Source: Cinclus cinclus (Eukaryota; Chordata; Aves; Passeriformes; Cinclidae). From it: a stretch of DNA of 64,000 nt. The stretch is from contig NC_085067.1 of NCBI RefSeq assembly GCF_963662255.1, positions 7,059,148 to 7,123,147 of the forward strand, given 5' to 3'. Below are positions 1 through 10,375 of this stretch, piece by piece. Every line of letters starts with the position of its first letter. Within the stretch, counting starts at the first letter, position 1. Below the pieces are notes generated by a model that saw only the letters and a program-made list of their open reading frames with translations, was not told the origin of the DNA and ran no database searches. Both the position numbers and the translations under genes were made by a program.

Positions 1-14
1 CGCCCCGCGCTGTC

Positions 15-19
15 ATTGG
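15..19 (-). promoter_or_regulatory. MIS12: CCAAT box (NF-Y type), distal
   Basis: ATTGG on the + strand (CCAAT on the - strand), in the context TCATTGGCC. It is the most distal of three such boxes upstream of MIS12. Inverted CCAAT boxes are typical NF-Y sites in CpG-island cell-cycle promoters. Confidence 0.55.
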
Positions 20-89
20 CCGAGAGGCCAGCGCGCGGCCGCGTTCTTCCCGCGCTTGGCCCGCCCGCCGAGGGACGGAGCGCTCGGTG

Positions 90-94
90 ATTGG
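90..94 (-). promoter_or_regulatory. MIS12: CCAAT box (NF-Y type), middle
   Basis: ATTGG on the + strand in the context GTGATTGGGCGG. It starts 33 bp before the next box (123), close to three helical turns, a spacing common in NF-Y-driven G2/M promoters. Confidence 0.6.
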
Positions 95-122
95 GCGGCG
101 GGAGTGCTCCTGGCGGGCGCTG

Positions 123-127
123 ATTGG
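123..127 (-). promoter_or_regulatory. MIS12: CCAAT box (NF-Y type), proximal
   Basis: ATTGG on the + strand in the context CTGATTGGCTGCG, a near-ideal NF-Y site. It lies about 220 bp upstream of the MIS12 start codon and 38 bp upstream of an E2F-like motif. Confidence 0.65.
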
Positions 128-165
128 CTGCGGGCGGGGCTGCCCTGAGGCGGTGCTCGGGCGAG

Positions 166-173
166 GCGGGAAA
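166..173 (-). promoter_or_regulatory. MIS12: E2F/DP consensus motif
   Basis: GCGGGAAA on the + strand is the exact complement of TTTCCCGC and fits the E2F consensus TTTSSCGC. A second, weaker E2F-like match (TTCCCGCG) lies at 47-54. Both are in the CpG island, consistent with S/G2-phase control of a kinetochore gene. Occupancy is inferred, not shown. Confidence 0.55.
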
Positions 174-346
174 GCGGCGGTGGCGGCGGCACTGCCGGGT
201 TTGGGGATCGTCTCTCGGGCACCGGGCCCGGGCCCCGCGCTCACCGCGGACGCGAGCAGGAGGAGCGGCACGGCACCCCCCGCCTCGGCAACGCCGGGGA
301 GCTCTGTGAGACCCGCCTTCCCCTCGCGTCCCGGACCCCCGCCGCC

Positions 347-979
347 ATGTCGGTGAATCCCATGGCCTACGAGACGCAGTTCTTCGGGTTCACGCCCCAG
401 ACGTGCATGTTGCGCATCTACTTCGCCTTCCAGGACTACCTCTTCGAAATGATGCTGGTGGTGGAGGGCGTGATGCTGAAGAAGCTGGACAGCATTCCCG
501 GCTGCAAAATCAGACCTCCCCAGATCCGGAAATGCACCGAGAAATTCCTGCTCTTCATGAGGGAGCACTTCGATAATCTCTTCGCTACAATGGAAGAAGT
601 GATGCTGCAGCTGGTGCTGAACATCCCCAAGAACGTGCTGCTGCCCGAGGACAGGGTGCAGGAGCAGTATCCCTACAGCAAGGAGGAGTTCCAGGCGCTG
701 CAGGACGAGCTGCAGCAGCTGCAGCAGCAGTGCAGGGCAGAGGCGGCCCTGGAGCAGGCGCTGCGAGCAGAGCTGGAGGAGCAGAAAGCGGTCACGGCCG
801 AGCTGGAGAAGATTTTGCAGTGCTTTGACGGGCTTGAGAACATCTGCAGGGAGCACGGGACCGGCAACTTCAAGGAAAGCTTTGCCCTCCTGACAAAGAG
901 CTCCAAGAAACTGCAGGATGTGCTGAAAGATATTGAGGAGAAGAGCAAAAAAATAAAGCAGCATGATCGGTTAGTGTAA
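347..979 (+). CDS. MIS12: MIS12 kinetochore complex component (complete, single coding exon)
   Basis: This encodes a 210-residue Mis12-family protein, close to the roughly 205 residues of human MIS12. The N-terminal block with [15 protein letters not shown] and FQDYLFE, and the later [10 protein letters not shown] and HFDNLF segments, are the conserved family core. From about residue 105 on, the protein is a long Gln/Glu/Leu-rich coiled coil ([24 protein letters not shown]). MIS12 forms the MIS12 complex with DSN1, NSL1 and PMF1. That complex bridges CENP-C at the inner kinetochore to NDC80 and KNL1, so it anchors spindle microtubules to centromeres. The ATG at 347 is chosen because GCCGCC precedes it directly, giving a strong Kozak context, and because it begins the conserved N-terminus. 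The stop is TAA at 977-979. The coding region is intronless, as in mammals. A CpG-island promoter lies just upstream, and CAMKK1 converges on it from the right. Confidence 0.97.
   Translation: MSVNPMAYETQFFGFTPQTCMLRIYFAFQDYLFEMMLVVEGVMLKKLDSIPGCKIRPPQIRKCTEKFLLFMREHFDNLFATMEEVMLQLVLNIPKNVLLPEDRVQEQYPYSKEEFQALQDELQQLQQQCRAEAALEQALRAELEEQKAVTAELEKILQCFDGLENICREHGTGNFKESFALLTKSSKKLQDVLKDIEEKSKKIKQHDRLV
705..733 (+). repeat. MIS12: CTG/CAG-rich trinucleotide run inside MIS12
   Basis: Alternating CTGCAG and CAG triplets encode the Leu/Gln heptad stretch ELQQLQQQC in the coiled coil. The human protein has a less Gln-rich sequence at this position. The run is short and interrupted, so large instability is unlikely. 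Confidence 0.6.
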
Positions 980-1975
980 TGGGAATTCTGAAAAGGCAAC
1001 AGATGCCATACCGAGAGCTTGCTTAAAACTACAAGTCTTTCCCTTACTCCGCTCATCCTGCCAGGATTTGGTCTAAAAGCCGTTGAACTGTGCCAGCTTG
1101 CACCTCCCTAAGGCAGGAAGGGGAGAAAAGCCTGTAAAATGTAACTCAGATTGTTAACTTTGTAAGTTTTGGTTGCATAACCAGTGTTTGAAAACACTGA
1201 ATGTTTGAACGCAGTTCAGCAGCACTTGCCCATTTTAAGGGTTATAAAAACGAAGTCTCCTTAAGACTTTTAGGAATGTGTAGGTGGTTTCCAGCCTGAG
1301 GCGGGAGCAGGGGTCCCTGAGACCACGGGGACAGTTCCCAAGGAGCTGCCTGGACCTGGCCACGGTGCCTTTTGCTGTGTTTGGAAAGCCAACAAGGAGT
1401 AAATGCAAGGGAGAAGGGTGACACTGATGCTGTTGACAAGGTTCTGATGAGATCTGTTGGCATCAAACCAAATTTCAGCCCAGTTTCTGGAATCTCAGGG
1501 TTCCTCACCACTCCACCGGTACTTGTGTTTCTCTCAGCACTGAGCTGCTGCTCCACAGAGCAGAAGCCACTGGAGGAAATGAGTAATTCCATCACTTTGT
1601 CCTACTTCACTTTGTGTTGCTTTATATATTTATTTGTTAGGGTGTTTTGGTTTGTTTTTTTTTTTTTTTGCCCAGTGTCCCTTTTCTACTAAATATTACA
1701 ATTCCTTTTATTAATGTTTTATCAGATTTTCCTGTGAAAATGGTATGAATACTTATAAGCTCCTGTGTCTTAGTTAAACTTATTCTCTCTCTAGTTAATT
1801 CAAAATCCCTGACAGTCTGTGCATCTTTCCATGGCAGTTTTGTAATCTCCTGTTTAGTCCTGTCATTAAATATCAATATTAATTTCTACTTTACTAGCAT
1901 AGAAGTTTAAAAGTCATTAACCCTGTGAATCATTTAGAGGTGACTGCAATAAAAAATGTGCGTTGAAAACATAAA
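980..1975 (+). other. MIS12: MIS12 3' UTR (inferred)
   Basis: The sequence between the MIS12 stop and the poly(A) signal at 1948 is T-rich, has no conserved reading frame, and includes a T-run near 1656-1669. Its composition fits a vertebrate 3' UTR. The end is inferred from the signal, so shorter or longer forms are possible. Confidence 0.6.
1948..1953 (+). terminator. MIS12: Candidate MIS12 poly(A) signal AATAAA
   Basis: AATAAA is followed within 10 nt by a GU-rich stretch (ATGTGCGTTG), a plausible downstream element. A weaker ATTAAA lies upstream at 1865-1870 and could give a slightly shorter transcript. Confidence 0.55.
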
Positions 1976-2680
1976 ACAGTTTGGAATTCTTTCTTCCCTG
2001 AATTGAGAAGAGGAAGATGTGGGAAGTGTCGCTTGGCAGCAGAGGGCACCAGCAGCTCGGCCCAGGGCTCGGCTCCCAGGAGGTTGATCTGTTTTTCCAA
2101 CTCTGTAACTTTCCTGGACCCCAAGAATTACAGTGTTTCCTCAGGTGTTTTTTCCTCAGTAAATAGGAGACACTTTTCCTGGGTGTTCTGTGCCCAGCGG
2201 GACCACACACAGATTGGCAGAAAGCTGGACCTGCCGAGTTCATACATTCCAGCGCTGTGTTTTCCTTCCACAAGGAATTATTCCCCTTTTCATGTGTTTC
2301 TCCTTTCTCAGCCAGGCCAGGGTTCTCCCCAGCACTTCCTTCCCAGCTGGAGTGGTAGGTGAGGGGAATGCTGGACACAATGGTTGTACCGGGCTGTGCC
2401 TGACCCCTTCCCTGACCCCTGGCATTTGGATGTCCTGCTGTGTCACCAACCAGGGAAATGTGTCCACAACTAAATCTGAGATTGACCATCCCACCCTCCA
2501 GGTGTGGATTTAACACATGCCGGTCTCAGGCCCTTCCCTCTTGCTCCCAGGAATGCTGTCCTCACCCACACACTCCTGGCACTGCAGCCACCATAATTAA
2601 ATATTTTACAATCAATTATATCCTGATGCTCCAGAGAGCAGTGCAGGAGCAGTGCCCTCAGGCAGCGAGCTGTGGCAGCT

Positions 2681-2810
2681 CACAGACTCATGGAATTCTT
2701 TAGGCTGGAAAAGCTCTCTGAGCCCTCAAGCCCAGCAGTTCCCCCAGTGCTGCCATGGCCAGCACTCACCGTGTCCTCAGGGGCCACATCCACAGCAGCT
2801 GGATCCAACA
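2681..2810 (-). mobile_element. CR1 LINE 3' fragment (antisense to +)
   Basis: The text starting ACAGACTCATGGAATTC, then GGCTGGAAAAG, then a GTGTCCTCAGGGGCCACATCC block, follows in order the antisense 3' region of the CR1 subfamily that carries the 'ggttggaaaagacc' tail. It is degenerate and 5'-truncated, as most avian CR1 copies are. Confidence 0.6.
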
Positions 2811-4811
2811 GTATTGGTGAGGCATTCCCAGCTCCAAATCGTGTCCATGTGTCCGTCTGTGGGTTCTTTGGAGATTCAGACCCTCATGAGCAGCTTGACA
2901 CAGCCTGACCCCATCCCAAGCGGCCTCTCCATCCGTCCTTGTCCTGCCCTCCCCAGGCTCCCATGGCTCCCAGAGGCAGATCCAGTGTCCGTGGCCATGG
3001 CACAGGTCCCCCTGGGGACAAGGCAGGCACAGACAGGGTAGCACCAGGCTGCTGCAGGAGCAGCACCTGGGACTGGCTTGGGAAGGAGGGGGAGAGCTTC
3101 CAGATGGATGATTTTAAAGCTCATTTTCTACCAATACTTGCATGGAACGGGAATATTCAAAGCCCCAGGCTGGGAATGAGGTACTTCATAATACCCACTG
3201 TAAAAACTGTAACCAGCTGTTGGTAAAACATTTCCAAGAGCCTTTTTCAGGAGAAAGAGCCTTGGTGTCAAGCACTTGGTGCAATGAACACCCCAACAGC
3301 ACAGCTGAGGTCTGAGGGGAACAAAGCCACTGGTTTTCCCAGCAGGATAATGCCCTCCTGCTCTGGGACACGCAGGAGCCCTGAGGATCCATGGGGCTGA
3401 GGATGTCCTGGCAGCTGGGTACTCCATCAGATAGAGAATGGCTTCAAGCCCCTCTGCAGTCCCTGGGACTATCAGGCTTCCAGCAAAACTCTGCCCTGGG
3501 AATGAAAGCATGTTCTGGCTGTGAGGAGGAGGACGTGCAGCTGGATTTGCAGGCCCTGTGCATGGAGAGGGGTCAGGTAAAGCAGGGAAGGCACTGGCTC
3601 TGTGTCCCAGGGATGTTGGTTTGCCCTACAAACCCCCAGGGGTTCAGTTCCCTGTAGAAGGAGAACACAGAAAATTTAAACTAAAATTTCTGGCAGCATT
3701 CACAGGCAGTTGGAGCACACAGTGCAGCCCTCCTTGACTTAGATGCTGAATAATGGTGTAATTAGCAGCCATTAATAAACCCACACCTGGCAAAATGCCT
3801 GGAGGGGGGAGGGGGTTTCCATATGCCTCCTCATTAAAAGCATTAATTACAGGCAGGAAATGCTTGTGGCAGCCACAAGCTTTAATTGCTTCACCTCAAA
3901 CTGGTGCTGGGTCAGCTCCTACCTTTGCCATCCCATGGTGGCCCAGGACTCCCATCCCTGTCCACATCCCACAACAAGGCAGAAGGGACCCACAGGGCAG
4001 GGAAAAAGATACCTTTTCATTCTAATAATGAAAAAAAAACCCTGTTGTGGCAAAACTTTTTCTTCCACAGGGATTTTTGCTGGCACAAACTGAGCAAGAG
4101 CATCCCCCATCCTTAAAACAACCCTGTGGAAACTCCAAATAAAAAATAATAGAGATGGACAGAGAGAGAGAGCCAGGTACTGTGAGTTATTCCAGCTGGT
4201 GAGTGAGCAGCTCTTCCCTAATGTGTTTGCACATCACACGCCATAAAATGGGATGGGAATGAACATTCCGAGTCCTCACTGGGATTTCCAGAGAGCTGAC
4301 CTGGAGCTGCCTCCCCTGCACCCCAGCCCTGGCAATAAAATAAATGGGGCACGGAAAATGGGCTCCCATTAGTGGCAAAACATTGATTTACTCAAGCAAA
4401 GAAACTTGGCCAGGGTTTGGCTGTTGATGGCTCCTGGCCGTGCTTGCTGGACATCCCTGGAAATTGCTTTAGAAAAGAACATGGTAAATGACTTTTTCCT
4501 ACTCAAGGAGAAGAAAATGGAAAACCTGGTAATGTCCAGCAACAAAGGAATTACTTTCACATATGAGATTATTTCCACCCCCCTAATTAAACCATAGGAG
4601 AGAGGGAATTTGATTAGAAAGGTTCTGCTGGAGGGAGGCCTTGGAGACAGCTGTGCTTGGTGTGGAGCAGCACGGCCAACAGCAAAGGGTAAAGTTTATG
4701 ATTCTCCTTTGTTGGAGACTGAAGAAACTGTGTCACTCACACATCTCTGCATGGCTTTGGCTGCTTCCCTGGCTGTTCATCCTGCCCTGCATCCACCTCA
4801 CCCCTGCTGCA

Positions 4812-4872
4812 GTTGGGTTTGGGTTGGAAGGGACCTTAAAGATCATCTGCCTATTCCCTGCCATGAGCAGAG
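4812..4872 (-). mobile_element. Short CR1 LINE 3' fragment
   Basis: GGTTTGGGTTGGAAGGGACC followed by TTAAAGATCATC and CCCTGCCATG is the hallmark antisense 3' end of CR1. Only about 60 bp is recognisable. Confidence 0.7.
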
Positions 4873-5879
4873 ATAACTTTTACTAGACTGGGCTGCGACA
4901 AAATCATTGTAGGAATTTAATTTCAGCTTGAAGAGGAATAAAAAAAATAAACCAAGCAAACAAGCTAGAAAAATAACATTGAGGCAAGATGGAGCCTTTG
5001 GAGGTCAATCCACTGGATGGATCCTGCCCGGTGGTGATGCCCCAAAACTGAACACTTTGAACCCAATGGTCCCACAGCTATGACCCCTCTGCTTGGTGTC
5101 TTTGTAGCTCTGAATAATTTTGTCTCCTGCTCACACCCCCTTTCTGGGTAGCCATGCCTCCCTGTGTTGTCTGCTGGAGATTTCATTACTACTGATTTCC
5201 CTGTAGAAAGGAAATTCTCCTGCTGCTTTGTCTGCTTACTCCCACTTACACAATTCAGAATATTATTCCCTCCTGTCACATTAATTTCTAATAATTAGTA
5301 TTTGGTGTAACACTACAGCAGACAGCAGCTCTCAATGAATATTATAATAGGCACTAAATTATAATTTACTGCTCTAGAAATCCATTTTAATATGTAGCCC
5401 ACTTACAAGAAAATTAGGGGGAGCATCTTTCAAGACATTTACCTGTCTGGATCCAACCCTGAATTGAGTCCCCAGCAAGATCCTAAATGACCATGAGCTC
5501 CAGGAGCATTTACTGGCTTGGAACATGTCACTGACCACGTCGGAGCTGGATGTGCCACGGTGGCAGCAATGTGACCTCACCAGGACACTGTATTCCCAGG
5601 GAACCAGCAATTATCTGCTCACAGTACTCTATTTACTCCCTGATAAAATGCTGGGGTATGAATCCATCTGGAGTGGGCAGCAGCATTAATCCAGGAAGGG
5701 TGCTTGCACAGTAAGAAACCCTCGATGTCCCCATTTCCAACCTCAGCCTCTGCTGGTCCCTCTTTGGAGCTGTTTTACTTCCTTTTGTGGTGGTTGCCAG
5801 GAATTTATTTATCCATCAATTAACAGGTAGGATTGGCACTGGCAGCTATTAAGGCCTGTTGTGTGTTTGGGCAGAACAC

Positions 5880-6096
5880 AGAGTCCCAGAATGGTTTGGG
5901 TTGGGAGGGTTTTTAAGCTCATCCAGTCCCACCCCCTGCCATGGGCAGGGACACCTTCCACAATCCCAGGCTGCTCCAAGCCCTGTCCAACCTGGCCTTG
6001 GACACTTCCAGGGATGGAGCAGCCACAGCTGCCCTGGGCACCCTGTGCCAGGGCACTCCCCACCCTCACAGGGAAGAGATTGGATCCTAAACATTG
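5880..6096 (-). mobile_element. CR1 LINE 3' fragment
   Basis: The antisense CR1 tail is visible in order: CCCAGAATGGTTTGGGTTGG, CCCTGCCATGGGCAGGGACA, CCAACCTGGCCTTGGACACT, then a CACCCTCACAGGGAAGAGATT block. It is one of the best-preserved CR1 copies in the window. Confidence 0.85.
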
Positions 6097-6442
6097 TATA
6101 ATACAGAAGCAATGAAGGAGAATTTCTTTGGGTTTTTTTATGGAGAAATATGACAATAGTCTGGTAAAGAATCATGGGGGTCAGAGTGATTTTCACTGCA
6201 CATGTCAGGTATAGGTGGATTAAGTAATTCTATTGCACATCCTGGCCAGAATAAAGGGATGCTTGCTTCTCTGACACTGAAAAGGCGTTGTTGGAGAGTT
6301 TCTGCTGTTTCCTGCAGTTTTGGTGACACACAGACTTCGGTGCCATGTTCATGGGCTGCCCTCTTGGGACCAGAGCCAGAGACCTCCATCAACATCCTGA
6401 TTTACTGCTACAGAAACATAAAACAAAGAAATTTTTTAAAAG

Positions 6443-6459
6443 AAAAAAAAAAAAAAAAA
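6443..6459 (+). repeat. A17 homopolymer
   Basis: Seventeen consecutive A residues, followed after one G by six more. It immediately precedes a degenerate minisatellite-like stretch. No processed gene copy is recognisable upstream. Confidence 0.8.
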
Positions 6460-6481
6460 GAAAAAATGTAGAAGGAAAAAA

Positions 6482-6640
6482 ATAGGGTCTCTGTACTTCT
6501 CCCTTCTGAAGGGGGTTAGGGGGGTCTCCACTATCCTCTTCCTGTGGGGGTCGGGGTGGTCTCTGTCTTCATCTGCAGGAGGGGGTCCTGCATTTGTCCT
6601 CCATCCCCCCCTTTTGTGGGGGTCTGTATTTGTCCTTAAC
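6482..6640. repeat. Degenerate minisatellite-like tandem repeat
   Basis: About five imperfect copies of a 28-38 bp unit can be lined up. Each begins with GGGGTCT or GGGTCC, continues with a pyrimidine-rich core such as CTTCATCTGC or ATTTGTCCTC, and ends in a G-run. The copies vary in length and sequence, so this is an old array. Confidence 0.5.
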
Positions 6641-6889
6641 ATTGACCACAGCATCCTGGGAGCCATGGCCTGGGAGCTGGCAGCTCCAGGACACTTGCTA
6701 CTGGGACACTTGCCTCTGGAACATCTTCTAACAGAGGGCTGGTCTCTCCTTTTTACTTCTGGGCATTTCCTGGCCATCTGCATCCTCAGGGATCAGTGTG
6801 TTCATCTCATCCCCGTGTCTCTGGCACCTGTCCAAAGGGCTGCCTCCCTCTGCACTCTGGCAGCTCTCACTGAGGCTCAAAGGTGGTTT

Positions 6890-7135
6890 TGGGGCTTAAT
6901 TTGACAATGCCCTTGGGCTTGGGATTAGAGTTGCAACTGGGGCTGGCTTTGGGCTGAACATGACGTTTGGTTTAGGAGTGAGCATTTGGGAAGTGCCTGG
7001 AATTGCTGCTGGGTTTGGAGTTAGGGCTGGCTTTTAGATTAGAGCTGGAACTCAGCTTAAGGATAAACGTGCCATTTGCCTTAGGCCTGGCCTTGAGATT
7101 GGGTGTGGGTCTGGGATGAGGTTAAATCCAGGACT
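6890..7135. repeat. Degenerate G/T-rich repeat-like tract
   Basis: The + strand is strongly G/T-biased, with recurring GGGCTGGCTTT, TTGGGATTAGAG, TTTAGATTAGAG and TTTGGAGTTAGG words at loose intervals of 60-90 bp. It looks like a diverged minisatellite. The TTAGG-like words are reminiscent of telomeric repeats but are too irregular to call them that. Confidence 0.35.
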
Positions 7136-7829
7136 GTGAGTGTGTCCCAACATGGACTGAGATCAAGATCAGCATCGGGGTGAGGTCTGGGATCAAGTGC
7201 ACACCCAGCACCACGAGGCAGATGTTCACTGCAGGATGTCCCTAGTATCATCTCAAAGAATATTCTCTTCTCCAGGCTGAACACCCCCCAACTCTTTCAG
7301 CCTTGCAACATCATTGTCAGGGCTGATATAGATACCTTCATCTTTTTAAAAAATCTTTTTCTGCAAGGTAAAAATGAGAGGAGCATGGTTCCTCTGGCTT
7401 CCTCTCCTGGAGGAAGATGCCTGGAGCAGGGCAGGCTCAGCCAGTCCTGCTCCATGGCACCAGGTGAGCCCAGGATTTGCTGGGGTTTCCACAACTGTGC
7501 TGAGTGAGCTCCAACCCAGGCCAATTCCCTCTGCAAATGAAATTGCACTTTTCTTTGGAAGCAAATGGAATGAAGGCAAGACAATTTCAGCAGCCCCATT
7601 ACAGCAAGAGGCTGGAATAGCTGGGGATGTGTTACCTGAGCATGACAGACTCCTGAGCTTCTTCATCCAGGAAAATCCCAGCATGGAAAAGGTGATGAAA
7701 GGAATGCCTCCAAGCCCCTCTGCTGCAGCAACGAGCACAGAGAGGGGAGGAGCAGCAGAGAACACCCAAGAACCAGCAGCCAGTGCTGCCTTAGGAACTG
7801 CACTTACACCCAGGGTCATCTCTGTGGAA

Positions 7830-7835
7830 TTTATT
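7830..7835 (-). terminator. CAMKK1: Candidate distal CAMKK1 poly(A) signal AATAAA
   Basis: On the - strand GACAATAAATTCC is followed about 20 nt later by a GU-containing stretch (GGGTGTAAGTG). It is the last good signal before the intergenic repeats. Confidence 0.45.
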
Positions 7836-7900
7836 GTCATTCTCTCATCAGTTCTACAGTACAAAAGCATGCAAAAAATAGCCTCTCTCTTCATGGTACA

Positions 7901-7908
7901 TATTTACA
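7901..7908 (-). promoter_or_regulatory. CAMKK1: Pumilio response element-like motif in 3' UTR
   Basis: TGTAAATA on the - strand fits the Pumilio consensus TGTANATA. It sits about 70 nt upstream of the distal poly(A) signal, a typical location for 3' UTR control sites. Confidence 0.4.
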
Positions 7909-9523
7909 GTGCAACAGCCACATGCTGTCACAGTACTGAGTGCATTTACATCATGCTGGAATCATAGCAGAGCACATACAGGGCAGTGGTTCAACTTCCA
8001 AGTGCAACAAGAGACTGAAATACCAACAGAACAGGCCTAGAAATCAGAAAGAGCAGCAAAATTACAGCACAGTGGATCTGCATTGTACCCTCAGGAATTG
8101 CAATTCATGTTTTCTTTAATTTACACCATTTTTTGGGAGCACTTTGATTGATGGCTTGTGGATAGTGACGGAGGGTCTGGGCTCTGCCAGCAGCAGCTCT
8201 GAGCATACATGGCTTTTCTTCAGGAAGGGAAGGAGCAAGGCAGGGACTGACGAGCTGCTTTCCTTCCCTCATCCCTTGGAAGGCTGCACTCAGAGCAACA
8301 GGGTCATGGCATCATCCAGGTTAATTCAGCCTGGGAGGGACTCGAGCCAAGCATGGGCTTGTGTAGCAGGATCTGGACCAGAAAGGAATGCCTTGCACTG
8401 CTTTGCTCAGCAAACTCCACTACAAACGTGCCCTGATAAAGCAGAGAAGTTTGGCACCTCATCCAAGTTCTCTTTCCACACAAACCCTCCACTCTCTGCT
8501 TTCCAGTCTCCCTGCTGCACACCAGAGGTGCTCAGGCTCTCAGTGGCATCCCCCAGCACAGCTCTCCTGCCTTGGGAAATATTTACTGAGATCCCTGTCC
8601 CTGGGGGAGCCTGGGTCTCTCAGGGGCTGGGACAAAGCCCCTGGGCTGGTGGGACAAAGCTCATGGGGTTTTTGGGCAAGATGGGAGGGAAAGCACTGAG
8701 GTGGAAAGAGCAAACAAGCTCCCAGCCACCCACCACAGACAGAGAAATTCCCCCATGACAGCACTGCTGAGGGCTTCAGGACAGAGTTGTGCTGCGGAAC
8801 ACAAAAATTTCTCCCAGCAGCTCCTCCTTGCAAGTCTGGCAATAAATAAGGAATGAAATCATATCCTGGAAGTTGTTTTATCGAGCCACTCTTTGTTTTG
8901 CATGGAGTAGCTACACTGTCCCTTGTCAGGCTCCCTCTGGTTGTAGCCCTACACAGTCAGCTTCCCCAACAGCAGCCCTGATGCTGAAAACCTCACCAGC
9001 TGTGACATCCACAGCAGCACATCCCTGCCCAAAGGGTAAAAGACATGGAGTGTGCATTCCTCAGTGCAGACAGAAGAGACCTGACCAGGATTTTTACTTA
9101 GTACTACCCCTCCAAAATCAAAGATCTAGAGCCATTAATTGAGCAAGACAAAGAAATCCACCTCCTGGAGATCAGAAAGATGTGCTGTTCCCCCAAATGA
9201 GAAATTACTTTCAAGAAAATCATCCTCAGCCTGGAAAGTCTGGAAAACTTGATCAGATGCAGGGAAAGAAGAGCCATCCTGGTGACTCCAAGCCCAGCTA
9301 ACACAGGCCAGAGCATCCCAGTGTTCCAGGAACAGCAGAGGTGAGGATTTGCAGGGGAAAAACACAGAGCACACACCAAAGCACGAGTGTGCCACACCTG
9401 CTCTGCAGAGCCCACACTGAACCCTGTCCCCTCCATCACAGAGAGGAGCTGACAAATATTTACCCATCCAGCTAAAGAGAATGCTTTTAGTCAAGAGCTA
9501 AAAGCACTGCCTTGCCAGGGGTG

Positions 9524-9529
9524 TTTATT
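9524..9529 (-). terminator. CAMKK1: Candidate proximal CAMKK1 poly(A) signal AATAAA
   Basis: GAGAATAAACACC on the - strand. It would give a 3' UTR of about 2.9 kb. The downstream GU-richness is weaker than at the distal site. Confidence 0.3.
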
Positions 9530-10324
9530 CTCAAATAAACCCCTCTCTTCAGTCTCTTCCTTTCTCCAGAGCAGAAGCAGTGTTGTTCTGAGCTGCTCTA
9601 ACATGCACATAAACAAGCAAGGATTTCATTGCAGCTGAGTGAGTAGAGCCTATTTTTGCCTAGCTGAGCGTTTCTCCTGCTGCCAGGGCACATTTTTCAT
9701 CTCATTTCATGCAGGTTTTCAGGCTGCTGTATGTGACACTATAGGGGTGATTTCTGGGCTATAAAGGAAAGACTTTGGCAGATTTGCTGAAGAAACAAGA
9801 CAAGAGCTCAGAGCTTGGCTCTACAGCTCAAGGGGTTGGTTCTTAGACCTGTGGGAACAGCTCCAGAAGGATTTCTTTTAGCTGAAAGGGCAAATATTTC
9901 AAAGTAGATTTTGAGATAATCATAAAAAACATCCATTCTTCTCCAAAACTGAAGTGATGATTTAGGTACCACTAAAGGAACACGATATGGAGTTCATTTG
10001 TAACTTACCATTTGTTTAGTTGCATTAACTGAGGCTGAGATCAGCCTTCCTGCAGCCTTGCCCCACCAGCTCCCACCCCTTGGGCACCCCTAAAATAACA
10101 CCAACTGCCTGGGTTAGCAATTTTTTCTTGCCACAGATTAAAAATACAGTAACTAACCCCATGTTTGCATTCTTAGAACTCTTTGAGCACAACCCAGGTA
10201 TTGCTTAGACTTCAGAAGTGCCATAAGGATGAGGATTACCAGAACTCCCTTTTCTGCCTGGGGTAGGGCTTGTTCCTGAGATGTGTGTTTGTTCCAGCGT
10301 CACTCCCTGGCCCTGTCCTGGGGA

Positions 10325-10375
10325 CACCATTTTTTTCCACAAACTGGAGGACCAGTTTTTTTCCACAAACTGGAG
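10325..10375. repeat. 26-bp tandem duplication
   Basis: Two copies of TTTTTTTCCACAAACTGGAG occur at 10330-10349 and 10356-10375, a 26-bp period with identical 20-bp cores. It lies in the inferred CAMKK1 3' UTR. Confidence 0.85.

Larger units (their letters stand above)
1..430. promoter_or_regulatory. MIS12: CpG island / MIS12 promoter region
   Basis: The first 430 bases are strikingly G+C- and CpG-rich compared with the rest of the window, and they span the presumed start site, 5' UTR and first codons of MIS12. No TATA box is visible, as expected for a housekeeping or cell-cycle promoter. In mammals MIS12 is transcribed divergently from DERL2, and this island could serve the same purpose, but any divergent gene would lie left of the window. 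The exact transcription start cannot be read from the sequence. Confidence 0.85.
1976..7809. other. Intergenic region between convergent MIS12 and CAMKK1
   Basis: I found no conserved coding exon here. The many open frames of up to about 200 codons on both strands have unremarkable composition and no recognisable domain. The block contains three CR1 fragments (2681, 4812, 5880), an A17 tract near 6443 and two degenerate minisatellite-like stretches (6482-6640, 6890-7135). A TAATTA-rich, possibly conserved patch lies around 3740-3890. Confidence 0.7.

Noticed and set aside
1917..2516. 199-codon open frame on the - strand
   Set aside because: It begins at a non-ATG codon, crosses the MIS12 poly(A) region, and has no recognisable family or splice partners.
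6890..7135. Interstitial telomeric repeat
   Set aside because: TTAGG-like words occur but never as consecutive TTAGGG units. Kept only as a degenerate G/T-rich tract.
7374..7967. 197-codon open frame on the + strand
   Set aside because: No conserved motif, and a shadow frame exists on the opposite strand. It overlaps the inferred end of the CAMKK1 3' UTR.
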